Of a stretch of 64,000 nucleotides of DNA, positions 33,131 through 44,730 are shown piece by piece. A program made the position numbers and the translations under genes. Below the pieces are notes generated by a model. That model was given only the letters and a program-made list of their open reading frames with translations. It did no database searches and was not told where the DNA came from. Each line of letters opens with the position of its first letter. The first letter of the stretch is position 1. Origin of the DNA: Scilla litardierei (lineage: Eukaryota > Streptophyta > Magnoliopsida > Asparagales > Asparagaceae). The DNA is taken from NCBI GenBank assembly GCA_030789695.1, contig CM061138.1, positions 180,831,051 to 180,895,050 of the forward strand, given 5' to 3'.

Positions 33131-33329
33131 CTACAGGGAAGGTTAGTCAGGTACGGTAAACTCGAGGGTCAATGGATGAAAGGCAGACCACATACCTGGT
33201 ATCCGCTCCCCACGAATAAATTGGCTATCCTCTCCAGGTCCTACCTCTGAAGTAGCTCCAGATCCCTGGGGAGAATCGAGTTCTCCACCAACTGAGCGGT
33301 CGTCCTAAAGTCCAGCAAGGCCGACTCCT

Positions 33330-34049
33330 CTCTAATGGCGAATGGAGGTAGATGAAAGTCACCATGTACCAGCCCAGATGATCAAGACAAAAGCTGATTG
33401 AGCAATAACGCTCGATCGAATTCCGCAGGGATCGGGCCCACCAAAGGGACGGGCGACACAATGCCACCCCAGGGCCACTGATCCAGAAGGGGCATCACGG
33501 GAGCCTGAGATGTCGAAGGAGTCTCCACCACCCCCTGAGGCTCGAAAGGAGCGACCCCTATACCCTTCTCCAAGGGATCCTCCTCCTCCACTCACCTTCT
33601 CTTTCCTGACTCCTCATCCCCATGGGGGGCATCTCCCTCTTCTGGCCAACGGCCTCCGTCGGCTCAGCAACATCGGCAGCAGCCTCAGTCGGCTCGGCAA
33701 TGTAGGCAGCATCAACGTCGACCACCACCGGCGGCTCCAAAACCACAACGGAGGCCAGAGGCACGGCAGCAGACCGCACATGGGCTTAGCTCGAGGCCTC
33801 TCTAGAGGAGGCTCTAGAAGAATGCCTCGAGACCTGCCTAGCCTCACCCCCCTCGGAAGAAGAGCTCTGGTTGATTGGGAGGGGAGATCAAGAGCTCGAC
33901 CCCTTGGCACGAGCGCTCGACCTTTCGGCATGGGCGCCCGACCTTTCGACGCCTCTCTTTTTCTTCCGCTGCTCCCTCCAGACTCGGTCCATTCCAGAAT
34001 CACCACTTCGTCGGCTTCTGTTAGTCATATCTGCAGTCAACAGATATAA
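33330..34049 (-). pseudogene. Tat2 antisense gene, low-complexity exon
   Basis: Arg/Ser/Pro/Gly-rich minus-strand coding with stretches such as PTEAAADVAEPTEAVGQKRE and PLLDQWPWGGIVSPVPL. Its place corresponds to the middle exon of the Tat1 antisense gene. Exon boundaries cannot be fixed. On the plus strand the same DNA also stays open over 179 codons, a side effect of GC-rich composition. Confidence 0.45.
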
Positions 34050-34099
34050 TTATCGTGAGTGGCAGAGATAAAGACATAGAGTTGAGATACATTACCCGG

Positions 34100-34893
34100 A
34101 ATCTACAGAAGGATCTTTAACGTGTGATCATCCAACAAATACTGAATAGATCTTTCTCGCCTCGGTCGGCCCAGAAGGAGCTTCACTGCCTCAACCTCGC
34201 CCGGCGATAATCTGGCTCTGACCTCCTCCGATGATAACCGGGACTCCTCTGCAAGCTCAGGATTTGGAGAACTCCAACCATTGAGCAACGGTCCCAGATC
34301 GGGAAGGACAACAAACACAAAAGTATCCTTCCACACAGGGTCGGAAATTGGAAGGTCGTATATGAGCCTCGTTCTCAGGCGAGCAACAATGTGGTACCAC
34401 ACTCGATGAGGGTTGGTTATTATACTGAAGAAGTACCTGAATAGCCCAAGGTCGAACGAACCCCACAGATCTCACATAGCTCGATGAAGCTAACTATGGG
34501 AGGGAAAGCCTGAGGAGCGAGTCTACAGATGGAAAGCTCCGAAGAGCACAGAACTTCTACGATGAAGGGGTGAAGGGGGAACCGGAATCCAAGGTGAAAA
34601 GCTTTAAGATACACCCACACCGCGTTCTTTCGAGAAAAACACACTCTCTCATCTGAATTAGGCACTCTAACCCTAAAAGGTTGACAAAAACTACCTCGCC
34701 AGACCTCATCAGTCAGATCAAGGGAAAACCTAGGGGCCATCTCTAAGATAACTTCAGGGACCTTCGAGCTCCGTTCCCTCCAGCGAATGGGAAGGTCGGG
34801 TTCAATCCAAACTCCTTTTCCCTTTTCAGGAACTTCCTCGCATCGCGAGGGCCAGAGGCACACCATGAGCTCCTCGTAGGTCAGCTCCTTCAT
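34100..34893 (-). pseudogene. Tat2 antisense gene, 5' exon with 'putative gypsy type transposon' domain
   Basis: From the minus-strand ATG at 34893: MKELTYEELMVCLWPSRCEE, then NAVWVYLKAFHLGFRFPLHP and VSFIELCEICGV, followed after a frame change by RVWYHIVARLRTRLIYDLPI and WKDTFVFVVLPDL. This matches the PF04195-like domain also seen in Tat1 (FPLHPF motif shared). The function is unknown. It lies directly before the 3' LTR and is transcribed away from it, if at all. The break is near 34430. Confidence 0.65.
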
Positions 34894-35282
34894 TACGACC
34901 GGGGCAAATATACCTGGCGAATCTAAAGAAAGTCAAAATCGGTCAGGAGGGAATACCTTAAGAGAAGGAAGCAATCTTTGCCTAGGCAACGCTGGAAGCA
35001 GGTGGTCTTCGAGAAGGCAACGCTGGAAGCAAGTTTTTGAAACAAGAAAGAAGGTGAAACGAAGAGATCTCTTCTTATTCCTCGCTTTCCTTCTTATACG
35101 AAGAAAATCAACCGACTAAACGGTCAATGGACGACACGTTTCTGAAGCCATCTATAAGAAACGTCGGATATCTATTCAAAAAAATCCAATCAAATGTTTC
35201 GAGAACCGTGCACATTTAAGAAGATTACTCATCATTCGGTCTCAATCAGCACAGTTTCTGAGGCACGAATGATGGGGGCCAT
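34894..35282. other. Tat2 sequence between antisense gene and 3' LTR, with PPT
   Basis: Non-coding leader/promoter side of the antisense gene. It contains a local repeat GGCAACGCTGGAAGCA (two copies, about 34985 and 35017) and ends with the purine tract GAATGATGGGGGCCAT at 35267-35282. Confidence 0.55.
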
Positions 35283-36023
35283 TGTTAGTACACGGGTACA
35301 GACCCTATCGGAGTATCTGCACACCCGACCCATTTGGCGCCTGCAGCCCAATACCCGTCACCCAGAGCGGGGCTTTGCTGAGTCAGACGAACGGGTCGTT
35401 CGACCGTTAGGCAGGCACCGATATTCAGGGAGAGGTTAATGTGGCCGAGTAAATAGGCAGTCGTTACCTCGAATCACGGAGGAGATCGTGCCCGAATCAA
35501 TGAGGGGCGGTTATATGCAGTCAGAGGGGAACCACCTATAAATGGACAGAAGAACAAAGGTAAAGGGGTTCCAATTCCAAGGTACGAGGTCTAAGACATA
35601 GAACTCTACTTTCTCAACTGATGTTTCTTATATATTCGAGCTTGCGCCGTCAGTCCTGAGACAAACCTCCGTGGGTTGATCTCAGCTGCACCAAGCTCCC
35701 TATCTTCCTTAAGTTCCCACACTAACTTAAGCATCGGAGGGGATTTGGGTCGGAACCCAGATCCAACCCCCCTAACGTGTCCCTATGGTACAGATCGGTG
35801 GTCATCATCCAGTGTCGAGAGTCGTTATCGAGCTCCCCAGCCTCGAAAGATCGACACATCTGTTGCTTGAAGGTCGATCGAGCACCACATCATCGTCAAC
35901 TACCATCATTCGACCCAGGTGCTACCAACCTAGGGTCCCAACCCATCTGCTGACGAGACTCCGACTCAGCACCAAGAGTCTACGTAAGCTTGACAACTGT
36001 CTCCGTCAATTTTGACCTTAACA
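35283..36023 (+). repeat. Tat2 3' LTR
   Basis: 741 bp, TGTTAGTACACGGG to TTGACCTTAACA, with inverted ends TGTTA/TAACA. It contains CATCGGAGGGGAT near 35733, also found in the Tat1 LTR. No 5' LTR partner is present, and a 5 bp target duplication cannot be tested. Confidence 0.75.
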
Positions 36024-37185
36024 ATATACAAATATGTACATCCAAATATTGATACACATATAGTAAATATTCATACACCAATAGTTATAAACACAGTTAT
36101 GCGCATCACACATCTAGTGGATAGTCATATACAAATATATCGCTTAAGTATTTAAGTATAATCACTTACAACTATACGTACAACCATATAGTCATTCACA
36201 CACACACAACATATATCACTACATATCTATATGTAACACTCAGGACACTAGTATACATATAGTATGCATACTCACATGCAAGTGGTACACACAGATCCAT
36301 ACATAGACCCACACATGATGTACATACTATATACATATCAATCCATATAAATAGTTCTATACACTTCATAGCTCATCTACATACTAACCCATATATATAT
36401 ATATATAAGGTACAAATAAGTATTGAAGCAGCCCGACCTAAATTATAAAAATAGCATGTACACAGATATAGCTATAGATACATACACAAGAATATCATAT
36501 AGATATGCATGACAATAAACATACACTACTGGTATATAGACGCAAACATATAGCCACATATATATACAAACAATTATCTTTAACTACCCCCAAGGAACTC
36601 CATACTTGGGCTTCTATGGAGCATTACCTGGGCTTCTATATTAAGGCTGGTTACCTACACACCTTAGGATACAACTACCCCTATGGAGCATTACCTGCAC
36701 TGTCCTTACGCATGCCGTAGTGCGATGATCTGCATGGGCCACCACCTATCACGACCTGTTCTCCAGGATACACGATAAGTACGAATCCGTATCAGGTATT
36801 CCCGAAACTACGGGTGTGAAGAAGAAAGACGAGAAGAGAGAAGAGAAATACTGCTCTAAACAGAAAGATTCTACAAGCCACTATGCACGTGCTGGGAAGT
36901 ACTGATGATGTTCCAACGTAACATAAAAACAGCAGAGAAGCACACTGTAAAGAACAAATTATCCTTTTATGACATCATTACAAGGAATACATCATACCAC
37001 ATCTGTACAATGAGGTACAAAAGTGGGGAACAACAAAAGAAGAGAAACCCCCAACCCAAAAAGTACAAAAAGGTGTCCACACCAAGTACAACACACCCGC
37101 TAACCTACCCCAGGAAAGTCCAACTGAACGAAGTCGTCTGCAGGCTTTACCTCTGAACTGGGAAAAAGCTCTGGTGTCGGGACCC
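36024..37185. other. AT-rich stretch of unknown origin before Tekay gag
   Basis: 36024-36500 is low-complexity AT-rich with many ACATATA and CACACA steps. 36580-36720 has two copies of TATGGAGCATTACCTG. 36900-37180 resembles, in style only, the right-hand end of the minus-strand Tekay-like LTRs further on (short T/A runs, GTACAAA). No gene, no clear LTR ends. Confidence 0.3.
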
Positions 37186-37911
37186 ACACAGGCTACACTA
37201 GTCCTACTTCAGCAGCGTTTCACCAATCTGGTTCATGGAGACAGGACCGTTGATGAGTATGAGGCCGAGTTTGCTATGCTCAGCCGCTTCGCACCATACA
37301 TGGTTGAAGACCCAGAAGATTGTTCTTTCCAGTTTCGCCAAGGCCTGAATCCCAAAGTTCAAGCCTCGATGACCTCGGCGAAGCTGACGACTCTTCAGGA
37401 TGTATTGGATGTGGCATGAAGTCACGAAGTTGTGGCGAGACTTCCAGTGGGACCTTCAGCTGGAGGAGGCAATCGTCCCATGGAGCCACCTAGGATGGTG
37501 CCCTGAGGAAATTTTCGACCTCCATAGACTACACAATTCAAGAGACCAACTGCTCCTGTCGATCGATCACAGCTGACTTGCTACTTCTGTGGCAAGACTA
37601 GACACCAGAAGAAGGATTGCAGGAGGATGCTGAACCAGTGCCTGATCTGCGGATCACCTGCACATGCTGCGAGGGACTGCCACCACGGCAAGGACCGTCG
37701 AGCACCTACTGGAGTACCTGGACCTATTCAGCAAGTAGTGCCTGCACCTATTCAGCGAGGAGCACCCAGACCTGCTCAGCATAGACCACCTCTGATTCCA
37801 CAGAACCGGGCTTGTCAGCAGGCCAATCAGCCGAAGCGCCAGGCGTTCACGATGACAGCTGCAGAAGCTGAGGCTGAGGATAAAGTGATCACAGGTAACA
37901 ATTATATCTAG
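37186..37911 (+). pseudogene. Tekay-type Ty3/gypsy gag, 5' truncated
   Basis: The C-terminal half of Gag. The capsid region has VHGDRTVDEYEAEFAMLSRF and APYMVEDPEDCSFQFRQGLN. Two CCHC zinc knuckles follow: CYFC...H...C at 37579-37620 and CLIC...H...C at 37639-37680, then a Pro/Gln-rich linker. Gag packages the element RNA. Stops near 37419 (TGA) and 37503 show decay. The front half and the 5' LTR are missing, replaced by AT-rich DNA. Two knuckles and the later chromodomain-like tail fit the Tekay/Del lineage of chromoviruses. Confidence 0.85.
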
Positions 37912-37994
37912 TATTTATTATTTCTCTTATATTCATGCTTGTTAGTTAGTTTCCCTTGCTAATTTTATTATTATTATTATATTATGCGTTATCT

Positions 37995-38582
37995 TAGTGG
38001 CCTCCCACCTGGCTCTGACTTTATTTGATTCAGGAGCTTCTCTGTGTATTATATCCCGGTTCTCTGTGTATTATATCCCGGAAGTTTGTGGTTAAGCACT
38101 CGATCCCTACCTACCCACTTCCTAAGAGACGGAATATCATTCTCTGTGTATTATATCCCGGAAGTTAGTGGTTAAGCACTCGATCCCTACCTACCCACTT
38201 CCTAAGAGATGGAATATCACAACCGGAAGTGGCGTAGTGAGTGTTACCTTAGAATGCAAATCATTTCGCTTAGTGATTTGCTGACATAAGCTCTATGCAG
38301 ACTTCATAGTCCTGGACATACCCATTTTGATGCTATTCTCGGCATGGACTGGTTAGAGACTTTCTATGCTACTATCGACTGTCACAAGAAGAAAGTAGTA
38401 TTTGAGATTCCCGACCATCCGGTGTTCAAATTCATCAGTGGTAGTCGTTCGCTCGGACCTATCAGATTTCGGGCTCAGCCGAACGAAGAAATCCTCGCAT
38501 CTATGCAAGTCGAACCGGAGAAGCCTGCAGTGGTTTGAAACTTCGAAGATGTATTTCCAGAAGATATTTCTGGATTGCCGCC
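37995..38582 (+). pseudogene. Tekay protease region with 80 bp tandem duplication
   Basis: Aspartic protease with the active-site motif LFDSGASLCIIS near 38020-38055 and the later GMDWLETFYATIDC near 38342-38385, then the linker NFEDVFPEDISGLPP leading to RT. An 80 bp direct duplication (38060-38139, 38140-38219), preceded by a 22 bp partial copy (38038-38059), disrupts the enzyme. It ends where the solo LTR is inserted; the frame resumes at 40401. Confidence 0.85.
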
Positions 38583-38869
38583 TGATCACTCCTTATTTTA
38601 CACCTTTTTTTCCGCATGTTTGCATGCCATTTGAATCGCCCAAATCATGTTTTTCACGATATATCGACGATATTGCGATGCTTTTCACGATTTGTTGTTT
38701 TTGTCGCATTTCAGGTGATTTGGCGCGATTTGGAGTGATCTCGAGATGCGCGTACTCTAGACGGTCACCAACGACCTCCCCGAGGGGTATTTTGCTGTTG
38801 GAGAGGAGCGGAAGAAGAATGGACGTCTCAGGAGCGACGAGGAGGCCAAAACAAGCAGATTGGGCATTT

Positions 38870-39260
38870 TTTGTGTCCCACTCGGCCGAGTGGAGGAGCC
38901 ACTCGGCCGACCAGCGAGACACTGCTCGGCCGATCAGTTCAGACACGAGTTACCTGTGCACTCGGCCGAGCACAGAAGACCCACTCGGCCGAGTGACGAT
39001 ACCACGTCCGCCCGAGTGGCGCCCAGACGAAGCCCTTCCAAAACATCGAAGTTTCTGTTTTTCGGCTGCCTGAACTTCAGAAGACCCACTCGGCCGAGTG
39101 AAGAATCCCGTCCGCCCGAGTGCAGTGAAGTCATCGGCCGAGTGACGACAACTCACTCGGCCGAGCCGCCTCCGAACTGAAGACACCTGAAAGCCCCGAC
39201 TTTCTGGAAAATTGCAGGGTTTTCACTCGGCCGAGCGACTTTTGTCACTCGGCCGAGTGC
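38870..39260. repeat. CTCGGCCGAG palindrome cluster in the solo LTR
   Basis: About ten copies of CACTCGGCCGAGTG or close variants, spaced irregularly by 20-60 bp, upstream of the likely TATA box. Each contains CpG and is self-complementary. Confidence 0.85.
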
Positions 39261-39744
39261 GATGCGCTGCCTGTAGCGAAAACTGCGGAAAACAGGCTGT
39301 GCAGGGGTATTTTGGTCACGATTTTTGGACGATTTTTGGGGCTATTTAAGCCCTGTTTTTACCCTAGTTTAGAGAGCCATCTCTTAGATTTTTTGTCGCT
39401 TTTTAGATTACTTTTTAGCTTTATTATTGTGATTGGAGAAGAGGAAAAACTTGGATTTTTGTTGGATTAAATTGAAGAATTCCATTGGTTTGCATCTCTC
39501 TTCCCTAAAAATCCTATTTTTATTGTTTATCCCAATATTTGTGATGAATTCTATGGCTTATTTCATTGATTATTTTTGTGCGATTGCTATGATTTGTGAG
39601 TAGTCTCCACGTCTTGGGGCGTGGGGATGAACCCTACAAGCCATATTTCCTATTTGTGATGAATTGGTAGAAATTGAGCTAGAATTGCTATTAGGGATTA
39701 GATTGGGATCGATTTACTACGGATAGCTAGGAATTCATATCAAT

Positions 39745-40032
39745 TGGGATTTGCAAGAGATTGGATCCCAATTTGATAGGAAGCCCTAGAAATCCGAATT
39801 GGGTTGGAGTCGGATTTTCGAAGTATCGGTTTGCAAGAGATTGGACCGATACCAGGATTTCCGATTGCAATTCCATGCCAATACCCGTTTGCAAGAGATT
39901 GGACGAGTAGGAACTATCCTAATTTAGATTGTGGACCGAGTTTGCAAGAGATTGGGCTCGGTGCGCAATTGGACGATGATGTTGATCCTAATGCTAGCTT
40001 CCCTAGGCCAGGGTTTGCAAGAGATTGGACCC
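39745..40032 (+). repeat. Dispersed repeat TTTGCAAGAGATTGG, 5 copies, in the solo LTR
   Basis: Copies are near 39749, 39830, 39889, 39938 and 40015. Between copies the sequence re-uses a local word on both sides (for example GGATCCCAATT and GACCGATACC), as if each block were a small copy-and-permute unit. It lies in the transcribed part of the LTR. Confidence 0.75.
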
Positions 40033-40400
40033 AAACCTAGGATAGCTATAGACCGGCAACAACGCGAGAGCGTGAGCTTGGTTCTACATTCAGTTGCAAC
40101 TAGTTCATCCGAATTCTCATTCTAGCAATTTCGATACCGACGAACCACATTTATGAAATACGGTGAGTAGCGGGAATTCCCCATTCCCTAGACGTTCTTT
40201 ATTTGATTTGATATTTCGCACATTTGTCTGACGATTGTGACAGGATCGCCCAAGGCAATTTTCTCTGTTCTCAAATAGCCAGGTTGATTCGGAGCAAGCA
40301 CAGTCATTCGTCCTCCCTGTGTTCGATACCCGCTCGCTGCTACACCGTGCACTTGCGGTAAAACTACAACCGTTCTTTGGGTGTATATCCGGAGCAATCA

Positions 40401-42275
40401 CCGCCTAACAGATCTTTGGAGTTCAGTATCGACTTGATGCCAAATAGTCAGCAAATCTCGAAGGCACTTTACCGTATGGCTCCAACAGAACTTGAAGAGC
40501 TACGGAAGCAGTTGGATGACTTGTTGCAGAAGTGATTCATTCATCCCAGGGTGTCTCCCTGGGGTGCACCTGTACTACTGTTTAAGAAGAAGGATGGATC
40601 GAGAAGAATGTGCGTGGATTATCGGGAGCTGAACAATGTCACAGTGAAGAATAAGTACCCTCTACCTCGCATAGATGATATCTTCGATCAACTCGGAGGA
40701 TCGAGAGTTTTCTCGAGGCTGGACCTCAAGAGTGGATACCATCAGGTGAAGGTCAAGAATGAGGATATCTACAAGACGACCTTTTAGACCAAGTATGGAC
40801 ACTATGAGTTCGTAGTGTGATCAACGCTCCTGCAGTATTCAATAATCTCATGAATCTGATATTCTACGAGTTTCTGGATAAATTCGTAGTAATATCGACC
40901 AACGATCCTGCAGTATTCATGAATTTCATGAATCTGATATTCTACGAGTTTCTGGATAAATTCGTAGTAATATTCATTGATGACATATTGGTCTACTCAA
41001 AGAGTGAAGATGAGCACACTGAGAACCTGATGATCGTGTTGGAGACGCTTCGACGTCACCAGCTATAAGCCAAGTACAGCAAGTGTGAATTCTGGCAGGA
41101 CCGTATCGCATTCCTTGGACATGTGGTATCAGGCGATGGTATCTCGGTCGACCCAGAGAAAGTTGCTTCAGTCAAAGATTGGCCTACCCCTCGGTCAGCA
41201 TCAGACATCCGGAGTTTCTTAGAGTTGGCAAGCTACTACCGTCGATTCATTCAGGATTTCTCGAAGATAGCAGAGCCTATGACTCGACTGACGAGGAAGG
41301 ACGTCAAGTTTGTTTGGTCAGACTCTTACGAGCAGGCATTTGGGACCTTGAAAGCGAGGCTGATGTCTGCACCAGTTCTGGCTATTCCAGATAGGACTGG
41401 AGGATTTGAGATCTTTTGTGATGCCTCAGGCAAGGGTCTTGGATGTGTTCTACATGAGCATGGTCATCTAGTCGCTTACGCTTCTCGACAGTTGAAGATC
41501 CACGAGAAGAATTATCCGACACATTACTTGGAGTTAGCTGCTGTCATCTTCGTATTGAAGATTTGAAGACATTTCTTACTGAGTGAGAAAGTGAAGATTT
41601 TCACTGATCACAAAAGTTTGAAATATATTTTTACTCAGAAGGAGTTAATATGAGACAACGCAGATGGTTAGAGTTGATGGCTAATTACGACATCGACCTC
41701 CAGTATCACCCAGGAAAGGTTAATGTCGTACCCGATGCCTTGAGTAGACTTCCAGCGGTTATGATGCTTATAGTTCAGTGGAGGCTACAGCAGGATCTGC
41801 GTGAGATGAGCACAGAGGTTGTGTTACCTGGAATCACATCGTCGTTGATGAACATGCAGATTCAGTCGACGATAGTGGATCGGATCAAAGCTGCACAGTC
41901 TGGAGATGCTAAACTGCAGAAGATCCGAGGGCAAGTTGAAGCTGGACTTCAGACGGACTTTATCATTCATGAGGATGGTTCCTTGAGATACGACAGCAGG
42001 ATCTACGTACCTTCAGGTGATATCAGAGATGAGCTGATGAATGAAGCTCACAGCTCTCCCTATTCCATTCATCCTGGCGGTACCAAGATGTACAAGGATC
42101 TCCGTCTGAATTTTTGGTGGCATGGTATGAAGAGGAGTGTAGCTTGACGCATCGCCAAATGCCTCGTATGTCAGCATGTGAAGGCTGAACACCATCATAT
42201 TGCTGGACTGCTTCAACCCTTGTCGATTTCGGAGTGGAAGTGGCAGTACATCACCATGAACTTCGTGACTAGACT
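40401..42275 (+). pseudogene. Tekay RT, RNase H and integrase N-terminus
   Basis: RT starts [20 protein letters not shown]. It has [30 protein letters not shown] (catalytic Asp) and [11 protein letters not shown] near 40974 (catalytic Asp pair). RNase H starts [20 protein letters not shown] near 41408. The integrase HHCC finger lies near 42030-42190 and the core begins WKWQYITMNFVT before the LARD-like insertion. A 78 bp in-frame tandem duplication (40822-40899, 40900-40977) repeats the segment just before the FIDD motif. Stops include TGA near 40533, TAG near 40786, TGA near 40818 and TAA near 41066. Confidence 0.9.
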
Positions 42276-42879
42276 TGTAACGACCCGCACTTGGTGGCCC
42301 GTTACTTATTTGATATTTGCGCAGGTCCTGCAGTTAACAGTGAAACCAAAATAGCCACGATGCAGAGATGTACAAAAATACCCAAATAGTGTCCATTATT
42401 ACAATCCATCCTGTACAAATATTCCAACAATGATACATGAAAGAAAAAGAAAGTACATAGCGAAAATAACTCTGAAAGCTGCGGTCTCAGGGTCGAACTC
42501 TGGCGCTATCAACTCAAGAGCATCTGCCTCCATATATACGTTGTCTGCGGTGCCACGGAGATGGAACCGTAGGTAAGTCACAACAATTCTAAATAAAGAA
42601 AAAGATATACTGTACATGTATGACAAAGGTAACTACGTACAAGCAGACCAAAGTGAAAATAAAGTACGGTGTCTGTACAAGTGTAGAAAGTAAAGTGTAG
42701 GTGTAATAGGCTACTGCTGTAGCTAAAAGTACTGCAAGTAAAGTACGGAGAATGTGCTGGTAAGGAAAGTAAAGTGCAAGTACTATAATGAAAGTAACTG
42801 TGCAAGCTACACTAGAACTACGTGACTCAAGTAGGAGAGTATGATATGCAACCATAAAGTTCATCTATTGCCAGGGACA

Positions 42880-42985
42880 ATTTTACCGACGCAGGCAGAC
42901 CTTGTAGTTTTGCCGACGCAGGCAGACCTTGTAGTTTTACCGACACAGGCAGACCTTGCAGTTTTGCCGATGTAGGAATGCAACT
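42880..42985. repeat. 27 bp minisatellite in LARD-1 left LTR, 3 full copies plus part
   Basis: The unit TTTTGCCGACGCAGGCAGAC plus CTTGTAG is repeated. On the sense strand the units stay in one frame and give a nine-residue repeat (LQGLPASAK). Confidence 0.9.
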
Positions 42986-43056
42986 AGATGAACCCCCGGT
43001 CATAGCTCCCACACACTCTCTACAATGAGTTACCCCAAACCCCAAGGATGTGTATC

Positions 43057-43140
43057 TATTACGAGATGTTCCACAAGATGTTTCACGAGATGTTCCACCA
43101 GATATTCCATACATGATATTCCACACGATGTTCCACATGT
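43057..43140. repeat. Short tandem motif GATGTTCCAC in LARD-1 left LTR
   Basis: About six copies of (AC)GAGATGTTCCAC or similar at 14-20 bp spacing; the same array is in the right LTR at 48413-48495. Confidence 0.75.
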
Positions 43141-43538
43141 TACTAGTCAAACCAAGCCAGCTGGTTGACTTCCTCATTGAAAACCAGAAAGTAGGATAAA
43201 GACAAGTCCAACACCAAAAGCTGCTACTTCCGTGCTTTGAGCACGTGGTAGTGTGGTTTAGCACACAATTTACCCAAGTTGGTAGTTGCGTGCTACAACC
43301 ACCAAAGTTGAAAGTTGGCAAAGTAATCTTTAGTTGATTACTTTCATTTTAGTTTAGGTCTCTTATTCGGTTCAAGTCAAATAGCCGTTCGAGGCTATTG
43401 GAGTGAAGTGTTACGTTGTTCATACAAGCACAGTAGACTAGTTTTCTAAGTTTAGAATATGTCGTGACTTACTATATTCGAGCTCGTCGTGGCAAGACGA
43501 GATTGGAGCTAGAGAAGCTGGTGCACGAGGATTGGTAC

Positions 43539-44164
43539 CTGCAAACACAAGAAACTTGGTTAAAGCACACACTATATTCTATTTATTAAACGTGATCGTT
43601 TTGATTTTCGAAACTGGTTGAAACGATGATGAAATGCATTCTAAATTTTTATATAGGCTAGATATGATGAAAATAATTTAACTACAAGAGGGAATATTTT
43701 TCTGAAGCCTATAGTAATTGTTCGAATTTTTAAAAGCTCAAAAACAATTTAAAAACTATTTTTCAATCAGTAACGTATTTATTCAAACATTTATTCTGGA
43801 TGCAATCTACATCGGAATGTTGCAAGTGAGGTGTCAAAACGACCGTCTCGAAGAGTACTATAATATATATTTTTATCACATATTAGTTTACGTGAAAATA
43901 ACAAGTTACATATTTTTAAATGAAAATAACGAATTTAAGTTTTAGGCTTAAAAATGATTCTGGAAAAATTAAGCGTCCGATTGAGATGAAAATAGGACCA
44001 TTGGATCCAGATTGTCATTTCTGATTTTCTGGAGCTAGTCTCACATTTTTCTGGGCCTTATATTTTAAGTTATGGGTTTAATAGCATAAAATCCTATTAT
44101 TAATTAATAAAATACGAAAATACGATTAATATTCGTATTTACAAGTTTGCCATTGAAAACTTAC
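43539..44164 (-). other. Predicted intron in LARD-1 left LTR (sense strand)
   Basis: 626 nt, AT-rich. The donor AGCAGC|GTAAGT (exon ends 44165) is a perfect plant consensus; the acceptor is TTGTGTTTGCAG. The change from GC-rich to AT-rich sequence lies exactly at the donor. The same sites occur in the right LTR (49516-48889, 628 nt). Confidence 0.55.
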
Positions 44165-44682
44165 GCTGCTTCGTTCCGTACTGTGCATGGGCGGGGGTTA
44201 TGGCAGTCGGAGCTCGGAGCGGACGGTGCGCCTCGTCGCTGCGACATCGTACGGAGGGGCGGCCGACGGTCTCGAGCGCGAGGAGAGGCGGTCGGAGGTC
44301 GTGAGCTCGGGGCGGAGGCAGCTCGAATCGGGGAGAGGGCGATGAGTGAGGGGTGTCACTACGGCTTCGAAGCGGCGGGTCGTCGATGCAGCGGCGGCGG
44401 AGTTCGGTCACGGCGGCGGTCGAGCAAGTGAGGGCGAGGGTGCTCCGGGTGAAGCCCAGGGTCATCGGAGCGGCGGACTTGGCGGTGATCGGTGATGGTA
44501 GCGCTGTTCGAAGACGCCGCCGACGGGGTTTATCGACGTGGTCGGAGGGCGAACAAGGCGGAGTCGCGGGCGGTGTCGCTTTGTGGAGCTCGGCGGCTAG
44601 CACACCGTCGGAGGGGGAGAGTGAACGGAGAGGGCGGGAGATCGCACGAAAAAATGAGGGGTTGCGTGGGTTTGAAACTAAT

Positions 44683-44730
<48 letters not shown>

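Larger units (their letters stand above)
38583..40400 (+). mobile_element. Solo LTR (1818 bp) inserted between protease and RT, TSD CCGCC
   Basis: The ends are TGATCACTCC and GGAGCAATCA (near-perfect inverted). The 5 bp duplication CCGCC lies at 38578-38582 and 40401-40405, and removing the insert rejoins the Tekay reading frame. There is no internal coding region or second LTR, so it is a solo LTR left by LTR-LTR recombination. It has a CTCGGCCGAG cluster (38880-39260), five TTTGCAAGAGATTGG units (39749-40030), and a TATA-like CTATTTAAGCCC near 39341. The end (TCCCTGTGTTCGATACCC) is of Ty3/gypsy type; the lineage is not certain. Confidence 0.9.

Noticed and set aside
33510..34049. 179-codon plus-strand ORF in Tat2
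   Set aside because: Shadow of the antisense low-complexity exon; no domain, not conserved in Tat1.
42827..43321. 164-codon ORF with LQGLPASAK repeats as a real gene
   Set aside because: It lies in LTR U5; seen in both LTRs only because they are copies; no homologue in LARD-2. Kept as an observation, not a gene.
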